Source: JBOGGX01 sp050744245
GTDB taxonomy: Bacteria > Actinomycetota > Acidimicrobiia > Acidimicrobiales > JBOGGX01
Length of the DNA stretch: 24,215 nt
Assembly: GCA_050744245.1 (NCBI GenBank)
Contig: JBOGGX010000172.1
Span: forward strand, 1 to 24,215
Direction of reading: 5' to 3'
Part shown: positions 6,029 through 13,358 of the stretch, piece after piece
Layout of the letters: every line of letters starts with the position of its first letter
Numbering within the stretch: position 1 is the stretch's first letter
Position numbers and translations under genes: made by a program
The notes under the pieces: model-generated
Told to the model about the DNA's origin: nothing
The model's input: only the letters and a program-made list of their open reading frames with translations
The model's database searches: none

Positions 6029-6653
6029 GGCCCTGTTCTCCCGCCGGCGAGAAGGGCGGGAACGGCGAGGCACACCGGCCGACCTGCTCGTCGTCGGGCT
6101 CGGCAACCCCGGCCCCAACTACGACGGCTCCCGGCACAACTCGGGGGCGGTCACCGTCGCCCGGCTGGCTGCGCGCCACGGAGAGGCGCTGAAGCGGTCG
6201 AAGGAGCGGGCCGCCGCGGCCGAGGTCGTCGTCGGGGGCCGCCGGCTGGCCCTGGCCTTCCCCCAGACCTTCTACAACGAGTCCGGACTGGCCGTGGCCG
6301 CCCTGGCCCGGCGGCACGGCATCGACGACCCGCAGCGCATCGTCATCGTGCACGACGAGCTCGACCTGCCGCCGGGCCGGATCAAGGTCAAGGTCGGGGG
6401 TGGGCTGGCCGGCAACAACGGCCTCCGTTCGGTGAAGGCCCACCTCGGCACCGACGACTTCGTCAGGATCCGGATCGGGGTGGGCAAGCCTCCCGGCCGC
6501 ATGTCCGGCGCCGACCACGTGCTGCGCCGCCCGGGGAAGGCGGAACGGGCCGAGCTCGACATCGCCATCGAGGACGCAGCCGACGCGGTCGAACTCATCC
6601 TGGCCGAGGGCCCGGACGCGGCCATGCGGGTCTACAACCAGCGGGGGGAGTGA
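6027..6653 (+). CDS. pth: Peptidyl-tRNA hydrolase (probable CTG start)
   Basis: Pth releases stalled peptides from peptidyl-tRNA. From CTG 6027 the product has 208 residues. The core starts with DLLVVGLGNPG; N27, H37 (RHN), D110 (HDELD) and N131 match the catalytic set. The residue before N131, usually His (GHNGL), is Asn here (GNNGL), and the TFMN motif reads TFYN. There is no ATG, GTG or TTG between the rplY stop (6012-6014) and GTG 6294, which is far inside the fold. CTG 6027 has AGAGGA 8 nt upstream; CTG 6033 or CTG 6084 are less likely alternatives. Because rplY is in the same frame, readthrough of the single TAG would give a bL25-Pth fusion. A sequencing error creating the stop or removing a start cannot be excluded. 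A strong hairpin follows the stop. Confidence 0.9.
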   Translation: MALFSRRREGRERRGTPADLLVVGLGNPGPNYDGSRHNSGAVTVARLAARHGEALKRSKERAAAAEVVVGGRRLALAFPQTFYNESGLAVAALARRHGIDDPQRIVIVHDELDLPPGRIKVKVGGGLAGNNGLRSVKAHLGTDDFVRIRIGVGKPPGRMSGADHVLRRPGKAERAELDIAIEDAADAVELILAEGPDAAMRVYNQRGE

Positions 6654-6655
6654 AA

Positions 6656-6698
6656 CTCGACGCAGTGACGGTCGGAATTCGACCGCAGCTGCGTCGAG
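6656..6698 (+). terminator. Strong two-part hairpin after pth, likely terminator
   Basis: CTCGACGCAG (6656-6665) pairs perfectly with CTGCGTCGAG (6689-6698). Inside, CGGTCG (6669-6674) pairs with CGACCG (6680-6685) around the loop GAATT, with 3-nt internal loops TGA and CAG between the two stems. There is no T-run, as is common for actinobacterial terminators. It sits 3 nt after the pth stop and before the mfd promoter. Confidence 0.7.
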
Positions 6699-6721
6699 AA
6701 TGCCCTCGGCCCGCGTCCCGG

Positions 6722-6727
6722 TAGCCT
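6722..6727 (+). promoter_or_regulatory. -10 box (TAGCCT) for mfd
   Basis: TAGCCT fits TANNNT and ends 10 nt before the GTG start of mfd. No Shine-Dalgarno sequence is seen, so the message is probably leaderless or nearly so. Confidence 0.45.
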
Positions 6728-6737
6728 CGGTGAGCCC

Positions 6738-9700
6738 GTGAGCCTGCGCGATCTGCCCTCCCTCATCGCCGACGAGCCGGCCCTGCTGCGCGCCCTCGGC
6801 CGGCGGGAGGCCGTGATCGCGGTGCCCGAGGCGGCCCGGGCGTTCCTGCTCGCCGGGCTGGCCCGGGTCTCGGAACGGCGGCCGCTGCTGGTGGCCACGC
6901 CGACCACCACCGACGCCGACCGGCTGGCCCACGATCTGGGTACCTACCTCGGCGCCGACCGGGTGGCCCTGTTCCCGGCATGGGAGACCCTGCCCTTCGA
7001 GCGGGTCAGCCCGAGCGTCGAGACCATGGGTCGCCGGCTGCGGACCATGTGGCTGCTGCGGCGCGGGACGCCAGCCAGCGCCCCGACCGTGATCGTGGCG
7101 CCGATCCGGGCCCTGGCCCAGCGGCTCGGTCCCCACGTCGAGGACGTCGAGCCGGTCACCGTCCGGGCCGGCGCCCGCGTCGACCAGGCCGACCTGGTCG
7201 AGGGGCTGATCGCCGGCGGCTACCGCCGCGAGTACCAGGTCGAGCACCGCGGCGAGCTGGCCGTCCGGGGCTCGATCGTCGACGTCTTCCCCTCGACCGC
7301 CACCGCACCCGTGCGGATCGACCTGTGGGGCGACGAGGTCGACCGGCTCACCGAGTTCGCCGTGGCCGACCAGCGCTCGACCACCGACATCGACGAGGCC
7401 ATGATCTTCCCGAGCCGGGAGCTGTTGCCGACCGACGAGGTCAGGGCCAGGGCCGACAAGCTGGTGGCCCTCGAACCCTGGGGGCGCGACCAGTGGGACC
7501 GGTTGGCCCACGGCCTCGTGTTCGACGGGATGGAGTCGTGGCTGCCCTGGCTCGTCGATGACGAGCACCTCCTGGTCGACCTGCTCCCGCCGGACGGGCT
7601 GGTGGTGCTGGTCGAGCCGCGTCGCATGCGCGACCGGGCCGACGACATCGTGGCCGAGGAGGCCGACCTGGCCTCGACCCTGGCCAAGACGTGGGGGGCC
7701 GACCAGTACCACGCCGACGCCGACGAAGACGACGGCAACGGTGGCGGGCGTCGATTCCCTCCGTTGCACCTGCCGTTCGACCGGCTGCTGGCGCACACCG
7801 ACGCGCCGGTCTGGACGATCGCCAACGCCCCGGAGGGCCCGGACACCCCGGCCATCGAGGCCCGCACCCTGGCCCCCGTGGTGGGCGACGGCACCAGGAT
7901 CGTGACCCAGCTCACCGAGCTCCAACGCCAGGGCTTCGCCATCGTCGTCGGGGCCGAGGGCGAGGGCTCGGCGGCGAGGATCCGCCGGCTGCTGAGCGAG
8001 GCCGGGGTGTCGGCCCGCCTCGAGGTGGCGCCGATCGAGCGGGGGTTCGTGCTGCCGTCGGCCGGCCTGGCCGTGCTCTCCGAGGCCGACATCACCGGCC
8101 GCCGCCGCGCCCACCGGCCGGCCCGGGTCCGGCGCACCGACGCCGAGCGGTTCTTCGACGACCTCAAGCCGGGCGATTTCGTGGTCCACCACCACCACGG
8201 CGTGGCCCGCTACGGGGGCATGGTGCGCCGGTCGATCGGCAGCGTCGAGCGTGACTACCTCCTGCTCGAGTACCGGGGCGACGACCGGCTCTACGTCCCC
8301 ACCGATCAGATCGAGGCCGTCCGCCACTACACCGGGGGCGACACGCCGGCGCTCAGCCGGCTCGGCGGCAGCGAGTGGTCGCGCACCAAGGCCAGGGTGC
8401 GATCGGCCGTCCAGGAGATCGCCCAGGAGCTCGTCGTCCTCTACCAGAAGCGGGTGAACAGCCCGGGCCACCAGTTCCCCGAGGACACCCCGTGGCAGCG
8501 CGAGCTCGAGCAGGCGTTCCCCTATCAGGAGACGCCGGACCAGGCCCGGGCCATCGCCGACGTCAAGGCCGACATGGAGGAGCCGATCCCGATGGACCGG
8601 CTGGTGTGCGGCGACGTCGGGTTCGGCAAGACCGAGGTTGCCATCCGGGTCGCGTTCAAGGCGGTGCAGGACGGCAAGCAGGCGGCCGTCCTGGTGCCGA
8701 CCACCTTGCTGGCCCAGCAGCACTTCCAGACGTTCTCCGAGCGCTACGCCGGCTATCCGGTGCGGGTCGAGGTGTTGAGCCGGTTCCTCACGCCGGGCCA
8801 GGCCAGGAGGGTGGTCGACGGGCTCGGGTCCGGCGAGGTCGACGTGGTGATCGGCACCCACCGCCTGCTGTCCGACGACGTGAGCTTCAAGGACCTCGGG
8901 CTGCTGGTGATCGATGAAGAACAGCGCTTCGGCGTGACCCACAAGGAGCAGATCAAGCAGCTACGTACCAATGTGGACGTTCTGACCCTCACGGCCACAC
9001 CCATCCCGCGTACGCTCGAGATGAGCCTCACCGGCATCCGCGACCTGTCGCTCATCAACACGCCGCCGGCCGAGCGTCAGCCCATCCTCACCTACGTGGG
9101 CGAGTACGACGAGCGGGCCGCGGCCGAGTCGTTGCGGCGGGAGCTGTTGCGCGAGGGCCAGGTGTTCTACGTCCACAACCGGGTCCACGACATCGAGTAC
9201 GTCACCGCCGACCTGCGCGAGCTGGTGCCCGAGGCCCGCATCGCGGTGGCCCACGGCCAGATGGACGAGGGCAGCCTGGAACGGGTCGTGCTCGACTTCT
9301 GGGACGGCCAGTACGACGTGCTCGTCTGCACCACGATCATCGAGTCGGGCATCGACATGCCGACGGTGAACACCCTGGTGGTCGACCGGGCCGATCTCCT
9401 CGGGCTGGGTCAGCTCCACCAGCTGCGAGGCCGGGTCGGTCGGTCGGGCCAGCGGGCCTACGCCTACCTCTTCTACCCGCCCGAGCGCCGCCTGACCGAG
9501 GAGGCCTACGAGCGGCTCAGGACCATCGGCGAGGCCACCGAGCTCGGGTCCGGCTTCAAGATCGCCATGCGCGACCTCGAGATCCGCGGGGCGGGCAACC
9601 TGCTCGGCGAGGCCCAGGCCGGCCACATCGCCGCCGTCGGCTACGACCTCTATGTCCAGATGGTCACCGAGGCGGTGGCCGAGCTCAAGGGCGAGGAGGT

Positions 9701-10175
9701 GCGGGAGCCGGCCGAGATCAAGCTCGATCTCCCCGTGAACGCCAACATCCCGCGGGACTACATCGAGCGGGACGACCTCAGGATCGAGGCCTACCGCCGC
9801 CTGGCCGCGGCGACGAGCGACGCCGAGGTCGACGACATCCGCCGCGAGTGGGAGGACCGCTACGGCCCGGCGCCGGACCGGACGGCCGCCCTGCTCGACG
9901 TGGCCCGGCTGCGGGTCGAGGCCGGCCGGCTCGGGATCAGGGAGGTCAACGTGGCCCGGGGGCCCGGCTTCGGCGGTCCCGACTACATCGCCCGGCTGTC
10001 GCCGGTCCGTCTCAAGGCGAGCGAGACGATCCGGCTGCAGCGGCTGGTCAAGGACGCCGTCTACAAGGAGGGGCCCGGCCAGCTCCAGCTGCCCGTGCGT
10101 CAGCGGGGCGAGCTGGCCACCGGGCTGGTGACGCTGCTGCGGACCATCGTGCCCCCGGCCGAGCCGGCGGCCTGA
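6738..10175 (+). CDS. mfd: Transcription-repair coupling factor Mfd
   Basis: Mfd removes stalled RNA polymerase from damaged DNA and recruits UvrA. The 1145-residue length is normal. Domains in order: an N-terminal UvrB-like region (FPAWETLPFERVSPS, YRREYQVEHRGELAVRGSIVD), the RNA-polymerase-interacting domain around residues 475-540 (KPGDFVVHHHHGVARYGG), the RecG-like translocase with Walker A GDVGFGKTEVA near residue 624, DEEQRFGV near 724 and TATPIPRTLEMSL, then the second motor domain ending QLRGRVGRS, and the C-terminal TRCF domain (residues about 985-1100). GTG 6738 follows a -10 box by 10 nt. An acidic Gly/Asn/Asp linker near residue 330 is a small local insertion. It follows pth after a terminator-like hairpin, an order also found in Firmicutes. 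Confidence 0.97.
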   Translation: MSLRDLPSLIADEPALLRALGRREAVIAVPEAARAFLLAGLARVSERRPLLVATPTTTDADRLAHDLGTYLGADRVALFPAWETLPFERVSPSVETMGRRLRTMWLLRRGTPASAPTVIVAPIRALAQRLGPHVEDVEPVTVRAGARVDQADLVEGLIAGGYRREYQVEHRGELAVRGSIVDVFPSTATAPVRIDLWGDEVDRLTEFAVADQRSTTDIDEAMIFPSRELLPTDEVRARADKLVALEPWGRDQWDRLAHGLVFDGMESWLPWLVDDEHLLVDLLPPDGLVVLVEPRRMRDRADDIVAEEADLASTLAKTWGADQYHADADEDDGNGGGRRFPPLHLPFDRLLAHTDAPVWTIANAPEGPDTPAIEARTLAPVVGDGTRIVTQLTELQRQGFAIVVGAEGEGSAARIRRLLSEAGVSARLEVAPIERGFVLPSAGLAVLSEADITGRRRAHRPARVRRTDAERFFDDLKPGDFVVHHHHGVARYGGMVRRSIGSVERDYLLLEYRGDDRLYVPTDQIEAVRHYTGGDTPALSRLGGSEWSRTKARVRSAVQEIAQELVVLYQKRVNSPGHQFPEDTPWQRELEQAFPYQETPDQARAIADVKADMEEPIPMDRLVCGDVGFGKTEVAIRVAFKAVQDGKQAAVLVPTTLLAQQHFQTFSERYAGYPVRVEVLSRFLTPGQARRVVDGLGSGEVDVVIGTHRLLSDDVSFKDLGLLVIDEEQRFGVTHKEQIKQLRTNVDVLTLTATPIPRTLEMSLTGIRDLSLINTPPAERQPILTYVGEYDERAAAESLRRELLREGQVFYVHNRVHDIEYVTADLRELVPEARIAVAHGQMDEGSLERVVLDFWDGQYDVLVCTTIIESGIDMPTVNTLVVDRADLLGLGQLHQLRGRVGRSGQRAYAYLFYPPERRLTEEAYERLRTIGEATELGSGFKIAMRDLEIRGAGNLLGEAQAGHIAAVGYDLYVQMVTEAVAELKGEEVREPAEIKLDLPVNANIPRDYIERDDLRIEAYRRLAAATSDAEVDDIRREWEDRYGPAPDRTAALLDVARLRVEAGRLGIREVNVARGPGFGGPDYIARLSPVRLKASETIRLQRLVKDAVYKEGPGQLQLPVRQRGELATGLVTLLRTIVPPAEPAA

Positions 10176-10178
10176 GCA

Positions 10179-10253
10179 CTATCCGAGGTAGCAGTCCTTC
10201 TTGGAGAACCGGGCCACCTTGCGGCCGGCACCGATGTGCCCCCGAGCGTCCAT
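10179..10253 (-). CDS. Probable 24-residue peptide gene downstream of mfd
   Basis: On the minus strand ATG 10251-10253 opens a frame of 24 codons ending TAG at 10179-10181, running towards the mfd stop. The product is small and basic, with GRKVARFSKKDCYLG at its end. Codon positions show a coding pattern (third position 21 of 24 G/C, second position about half), although the + strand here is non-coding. TACGCT at 10274-10279 (minus strand) is a possible -10 box, 11 nt before an in-frame TTG that would add three residues. I do not recognise the family. The single Cys and the KK pair suggest nothing firm. It could be a chance frame, but composition and location argue for a real small gene. Confidence 0.4.
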   Translation of the reverse strand: MDARGHIGAGRKVARFSKKDCYLG

Positions 10254-10283
10254 GGCCCACAAGGCCCGCCGGAAGCGTACCGC

Positions 10284-10289
10284 TACCCT
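10284..10289 (+). promoter_or_regulatory. -10 box (TACCCT) for the YabN/MazG fusion gene
   Basis: TACCCT fits TANNNT and ends 8 nt before the GTG start at 10298. There is no Shine-Dalgarno sequence between them, consistent with a leaderless message. A possible minus-strand -10 box (10274-10279) lies beside it. Confidence 0.5.
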
Positions 10290-10297
10290 CCGCAGGC

Positions 10298-11599
10298 GTG
10301 GATGGGCGCAGGCCGAGGGTCGTCGTGGTCGGGTTGGGACCGGCCGGCGACGACCTGATGACCGCCGGCACCCTCGCCGCCATCGCCCGCATACCGCAGC
10401 GTTTCCTGCGCACGACCCGTCACCCGTCCGCCGGCTCCGTTGCCGGCGCAGAGTCGTTCGACGCGGTCTACGAATCGGCGGCCACCGTCGACGAGGTGTA
10501 CCAACGCATCGTCGGCCACCTGGTCGAGGCGGCCGGTCGCCACGGCGAGGTCCTCTATGCCGTGCCCGGGTCCCCGATGGTGGCCGAACGGACGGTCGAG
10601 CGGCTGCTGGCCGACGATCGGGTCGAGGTCGACGTGCTGCCTGCGATGTCGTTCGCCGACCTGGCGTGGGCGCGGCTCGGCGTCGACCAGGTCGCGGCCG
10701 GTGTCCGGCTGGTCGACGGCCACCGATTCGACACCGAGGCGGCGGGGGACCGGGGGCCGCTGCTGGTGGCGCAGTGCGACAGCAGGCAGGTGCTGTCGGA
10801 GATCAAGCTGGCCGTCGCCGACGACGTCGCGCCCGCGACGGTCACCGTGCTCCAACGGCTCGGGCTCCCCGACGAGTCGATCGTCACCGTCGCGTGGGCC
10901 GACCTCGATCGCGCCGTCGAGCCCGACCACCTGACCGCGCTCTGGATCCCCCGCCTGGCCGCGCCGATCGCGGGAGAGGTGGCCCGGTTCGCGGCGCTGG
11001 TGCGGACGCTCAGGGAGCGCTGCCCGTGGGACCGCGACCAGACCCACCGCAGCCTGACCCGCCACCTGCTCGAGGAGACCTACGAGACGCTGGAGGCGAT
11101 CGAGGCGCTCGACGACGCGACCGGTGACGGCTACGAACACCTCGAAGAGGAGCTGGGCGACCTGCTCTTCCAGGTCGTGTTCCACGCCACGCTCGCGGCC
11201 GAGGAGGGTCGGTTCAACCTGGCCGACGTGGCCATGGGGATCCACGACAAGCTGGTCAGCCGGCATCCCCACGTGTTCGGCGACGTCGAAGCGGCCGACG
11301 CCGACACGGTCATGCGCAACTGGGAACAGCTCAAGCAGGTCGAGAAGGGCCACGGCTCGGTGATGGACGGCATCCCCGGCGCCCTGCCGTCGCTGCTCTA
11401 CGCCCACAAGGTGCAGCGCAAGGCCGAGTCGCTCGGCGTCGAGGTCGCCCCGCTCGAGCCCCCGCCGGCCGACTTCGGCGAGGCGCTGTTCGCCCTGGTC
11501 GCCGCGGCCAAGCGAGCAGGGGTCGACCCGGAATCGGCGCTGCGGACCGCGGCCATGCGCTTCCGGGACGAGGTCAAGGCCAACGAAGCCGACACCTGA
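10298..11599 (+). CDS. mazG: Tetrapyrrole methylase-like / MazG nucleotide pyrophosphohydrolase fusion (YabN type)
   Basis: The 433-residue protein has two domains. Residues 1-210 look like the SAM-dependent tetrapyrrole methylase fold (VVVVGLGPAGDDLMTAG, FLRTTRHP, YAVPGSPMVAERTV). Residues about 235-420 are MazG: CPWDRDQTHRSL, EETYETLEAIE followed by LEEELGDLLFQVVFH, which supply the metal-binding glutamates and aspartate, and NWEQLKQVEKG. MazG hydrolyses NTPs to NMPs and cleans up aberrant nucleotides. The fusion is known as YabN in Bacillus, whose N-terminal domain has no established substrate; mycobacterial MazG lacks a full methylase half. GTG 10298 was chosen from its fit to the methylase N-terminus and the -10 box 8 nt upstream; the frame is open further up but overlaps mfd. 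Confidence 0.92.
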   Translation: MDGRRPRVVVVGLGPAGDDLMTAGTLAAIARIPQRFLRTTRHPSAGSVAGAESFDAVYESAATVDEVYQRIVGHLVEAAGRHGEVLYAVPGSPMVAERTVERLLADDRVEVDVLPAMSFADLAWARLGVDQVAAGVRLVDGHRFDTEAAGDRGPLLVAQCDSRQVLSEIKLAVADDVAPATVTVLQRLGLPDESIVTVAWADLDRAVEPDHLTALWIPRLAAPIAGEVARFAALVRTLRERCPWDRDQTHRSLTRHLLEETYETLEAIEALDDATGDGYEHLEEELGDLLFQVVFHATLAAEEGRFNLADVAMGIHDKLVSRHPHVFGDVEAADADTVMRNWEQLKQVEKGHGSVMDGIPGALPSLLYAHKVQRKAESLGVEVAPLEPPPADFGEALFALVAAAKRAGVDPESALRTAAMRFRDEVKANEADT

Positions 11600-11614
11600 G
11601 CGCGGGCGGGTGCC

Positions 11615-11643
11615 TCGACTCACATTGGCAACATCGCTAACGT
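11615..11643 (+). promoter_or_regulatory. Promoter of eno
   Basis: TCGACT (11615-11620; four of six matches to TTGACA) is followed after 17 nt by TAACGT (11638-11643). This gives a leader of about 50 nt before the ribosome-binding site. It is the best-spaced promoter in the window. Confidence 0.55.
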
Positions 11644-11688
11644 GAGCCACACCGTCAACAGGCCGCTCTCCTCGGCCCGCCGGCACCG

Positions 11689-11694
11689 AAGGAG
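11689..11694 (+). promoter_or_regulatory. Shine-Dalgarno AAGGAG of eno, favouring the second ATG
   Basis: AAGGAG is 3 nt before ATG 11698 and 6 nt before ATG 11701. The second distance is normal and gives the common enolase N-terminus MSSIEQIMGRE, so 11701 is preferred. Confidence 0.65.
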
Positions 11695-11700
11695 AACATG

Positions 11701-12990
11701 ATGAGCAGCATCGAGCAGATAATGGGTCGCGAGGTCATCGACTCACGCGGCAACCCGACCGTCGAGGTGGAGGTCGTGCTCGAGTCCGGCGCCACCGGGC
11801 GGGCGATGGTGCCCTCCGGCGCATCGACCGGGGAGCACGAGGCGGTCGAGCTCAGGGACGGGGGGTCCCGCTATCTCGGCAGGGGGGTGGCCGCCGCGGT
11901 GGCCAACGTCAACGACGACATCGCCGATGCCCTCGCCGACCTCGAGGCGATCGACCAGCGGCTGATCGACCGCGTGCTCATCGACCTCGACGGGACCGAC
12001 AACAAGTCACGACTCGGCGCCAACGCGATCCTCGGGGCGTCCCTGGCCGTGGCCAAGGCGGCGGCCGACGAGCTCGGGCTGCCCCTGTACCGCTACGTCG
12101 GCGGGACCAACGCCCACGTCCTGCCCGTCCCGATGCTCAACGTGGTCAACGGTGGGGCCCACGCCGACAACACCATCGACATGCAGGAGTTCATGATCAT
12201 GCCCGTCGGCGCGGCCTCGTTCTCCGAGGCGCTGCGCTGGGGGATCGAGACCTACCACGCGCTCAAGAAGCTCCTCCACGACCGGAACCTGTCGACCGGC
12301 CTTGGCGACGAGGGTGGGTTCGCACCCAACCTGGCGACCAACGAGGACGCGGTGGTCTTCCTCATGGAGGCGATCGAGGCCGCCGGCTTCACCCCCGGCG
12401 ACGAGCTCGCCATCGGCATGGACGTGGCCGCGTCCGAGCTCTTCAAGGACGGGCGCTACGTGCTCGCCGGCGAGGGGCGGGAGCTGACCGTGCAGGAGAT
12501 GGCCGACTATCTGGCCGACCTGGCCGGCCGCTATCCGATCGTGACCATCGAGGACGGATGTGCCGAGGACGACTGGGAGGGCTGGGCCGCACTCACCCGG
12601 GTGCTCGGTGACCGGATCCAGCTGGTGGGCGACGACGTGTTCGTCACCAACACCGAGCGACTCGGACGAGGGATCGACGAGGGCATCGCCAACTCGATTC
12701 TGATCAAGGTCAACCAGATCGGCACCCTGACCGAGACCCTCGACACCGTGGGCCTGGCCACCCGGGTCGGCTACACGTCGGTCATGTCGCACCGCTCGGG
12801 AGAGACAGAGGACGCCACGATCGCCGACCTCGCCGTCGCCACCAACTGCGGCCAGATCAAGACCGGCGCGCCGGCCCGCAGCGATCGGACGGCAAAGTAC
12901 AACCAGCTGCTCCGCATCGAGGAGGAGTTGGGCGAGGCGGCCGAGTTCTGGGGCCGGGCCGCCCTGGCCCCGGTCCGAGGCGCCGGATGA
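11701..12990 (+). CDS. eno: Enolase
   Basis: Enolase interconverts 2-phosphoglycerate and phosphoenolpyruvate in glycolysis and gluconeogenesis. The 429-residue protein has all family landmarks: GREVIDSRGNPTVEVEV, GASTGEHEAVELRDG, NVVNGGAHADNTIDMQEF, GLGDEGGFAPNL (catalytic Glu), VTIEDGCAEDDWEGW and GDDVFVTN (metal ligands), KVNQIGTLTET (catalytic Lys), SHRSGETEDATIADLAV and GQIKTGAPARSDRTAKYNQLLRIE. Two ATGs stand in tandem; 11698 is the alternative start. It has its own promoter and the strong SD AAGGAG. The ftsB ATG overlaps its TGA, so the two are coupled, as in other Actinobacteria. Confidence 0.98.
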   Translation: MSSIEQIMGREVIDSRGNPTVEVEVVLESGATGRAMVPSGASTGEHEAVELRDGGSRYLGRGVAAAVANVNDDIADALADLEAIDQRLIDRVLIDLDGTDNKSRLGANAILGASLAVAKAAADELGLPLYRYVGGTNAHVLPVPMLNVVNGGAHADNTIDMQEFMIMPVGAASFSEALRWGIETYHALKKLLHDRNLSTGLGDEGGFAPNLATNEDAVVFLMEAIEAAGFTPGDELAIGMDVAASELFKDGRYVLAGEGRELTVQEMADYLADLAGRYPIVTIEDGCAEDDWEGWAALTRVLGDRIQLVGDDVFVTNTERLGRGIDEGIANSILIKVNQIGTLTETLDTVGLATRVGYTSVMSHRSGETEDATIADLAVATNCGQIKTGAPARSDRTAKYNQLLRIEEELGEAAEFWGRAALAPVRGAG

Positions 12991-13358
12991 CCGAGGGGGA
13001 GCCGACCCGCTCCCGCCTGCGCAGGGCGGTGGTGTGGCCGTCGCTGGGCGCGGTCGTGGTCATCGCCGTGCTGTTCGTCGGCGTGTTCCCCACCCGCACC
13101 TTCCTGGCCCAGCGGTCGGCCGTGGCCAGGGCCGAGGAGCAGCTGAGGGTGCTGACCGCAGAGAACGAACGGCTCGACGACCGGGTCGACGCCCTCAACA
13201 CCCCGGACGAGATCGAGCGGCTGGCCCGGGAGCAGTTCGAGCTGGTGCGGCCGGGCGAGCAGCCCTACGTCGTGTTGCCGCCGGCCGAGGCGCAGGTCAG
13301 CCTGCCGACGGGCTGGCCGTTCGGCGGTCTGGTCATCAGTCGATCACCAGGAACGTGA
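12987..13358 (+). CDS. ftsB: Septum formation initiator protein (FtsB/DivIC family)
   Basis: A 123-residue single-pass membrane protein of the divisome that links FtsL and FtsQ. A short basic cytoplasmic N-terminus (RSRLRR) is followed by a membrane segment at about residues 14-36 (VVWPSLGAVVVIAVLFVGVF) and a coiled coil at about 42-75 (RAEEQLRVLTAENERLDDRV). The FtsB signature TPDEIERLAREQFELVRPGEQPYVVLPP follows in pieces at residues 71-98. The ATG overlaps the eno stop (ATGA). Its 3' end overlaps the convergent gene 13336-14181 by 23 nt. The eno-ftsB-DUF501-ppx order of Actinobacteria is kept, except for the two genes inserted before DUF501. Confidence 0.9.
   Translation: MTEGEPTRSRLRRAVVWPSLGAVVVIAVLFVGVFPTRTFLAQRSAVARAEEQLRVLTAENERLDDRVDALNTPDEIERLAREQFELVRPGEQPYVVLPPAEAQVSLPTGWPFGGLVISRSPGT

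Noticed and set aside
5409..8942. A minus-strand open frame of 1177 codons antisense to rplY, pth and mfd
   Set aside because: It is a by-product of GC3-rich codons on the + strand; its translation is a low-complexity mix of Asp, Val, Gly, Arg and His, and it covers clearly real genes.
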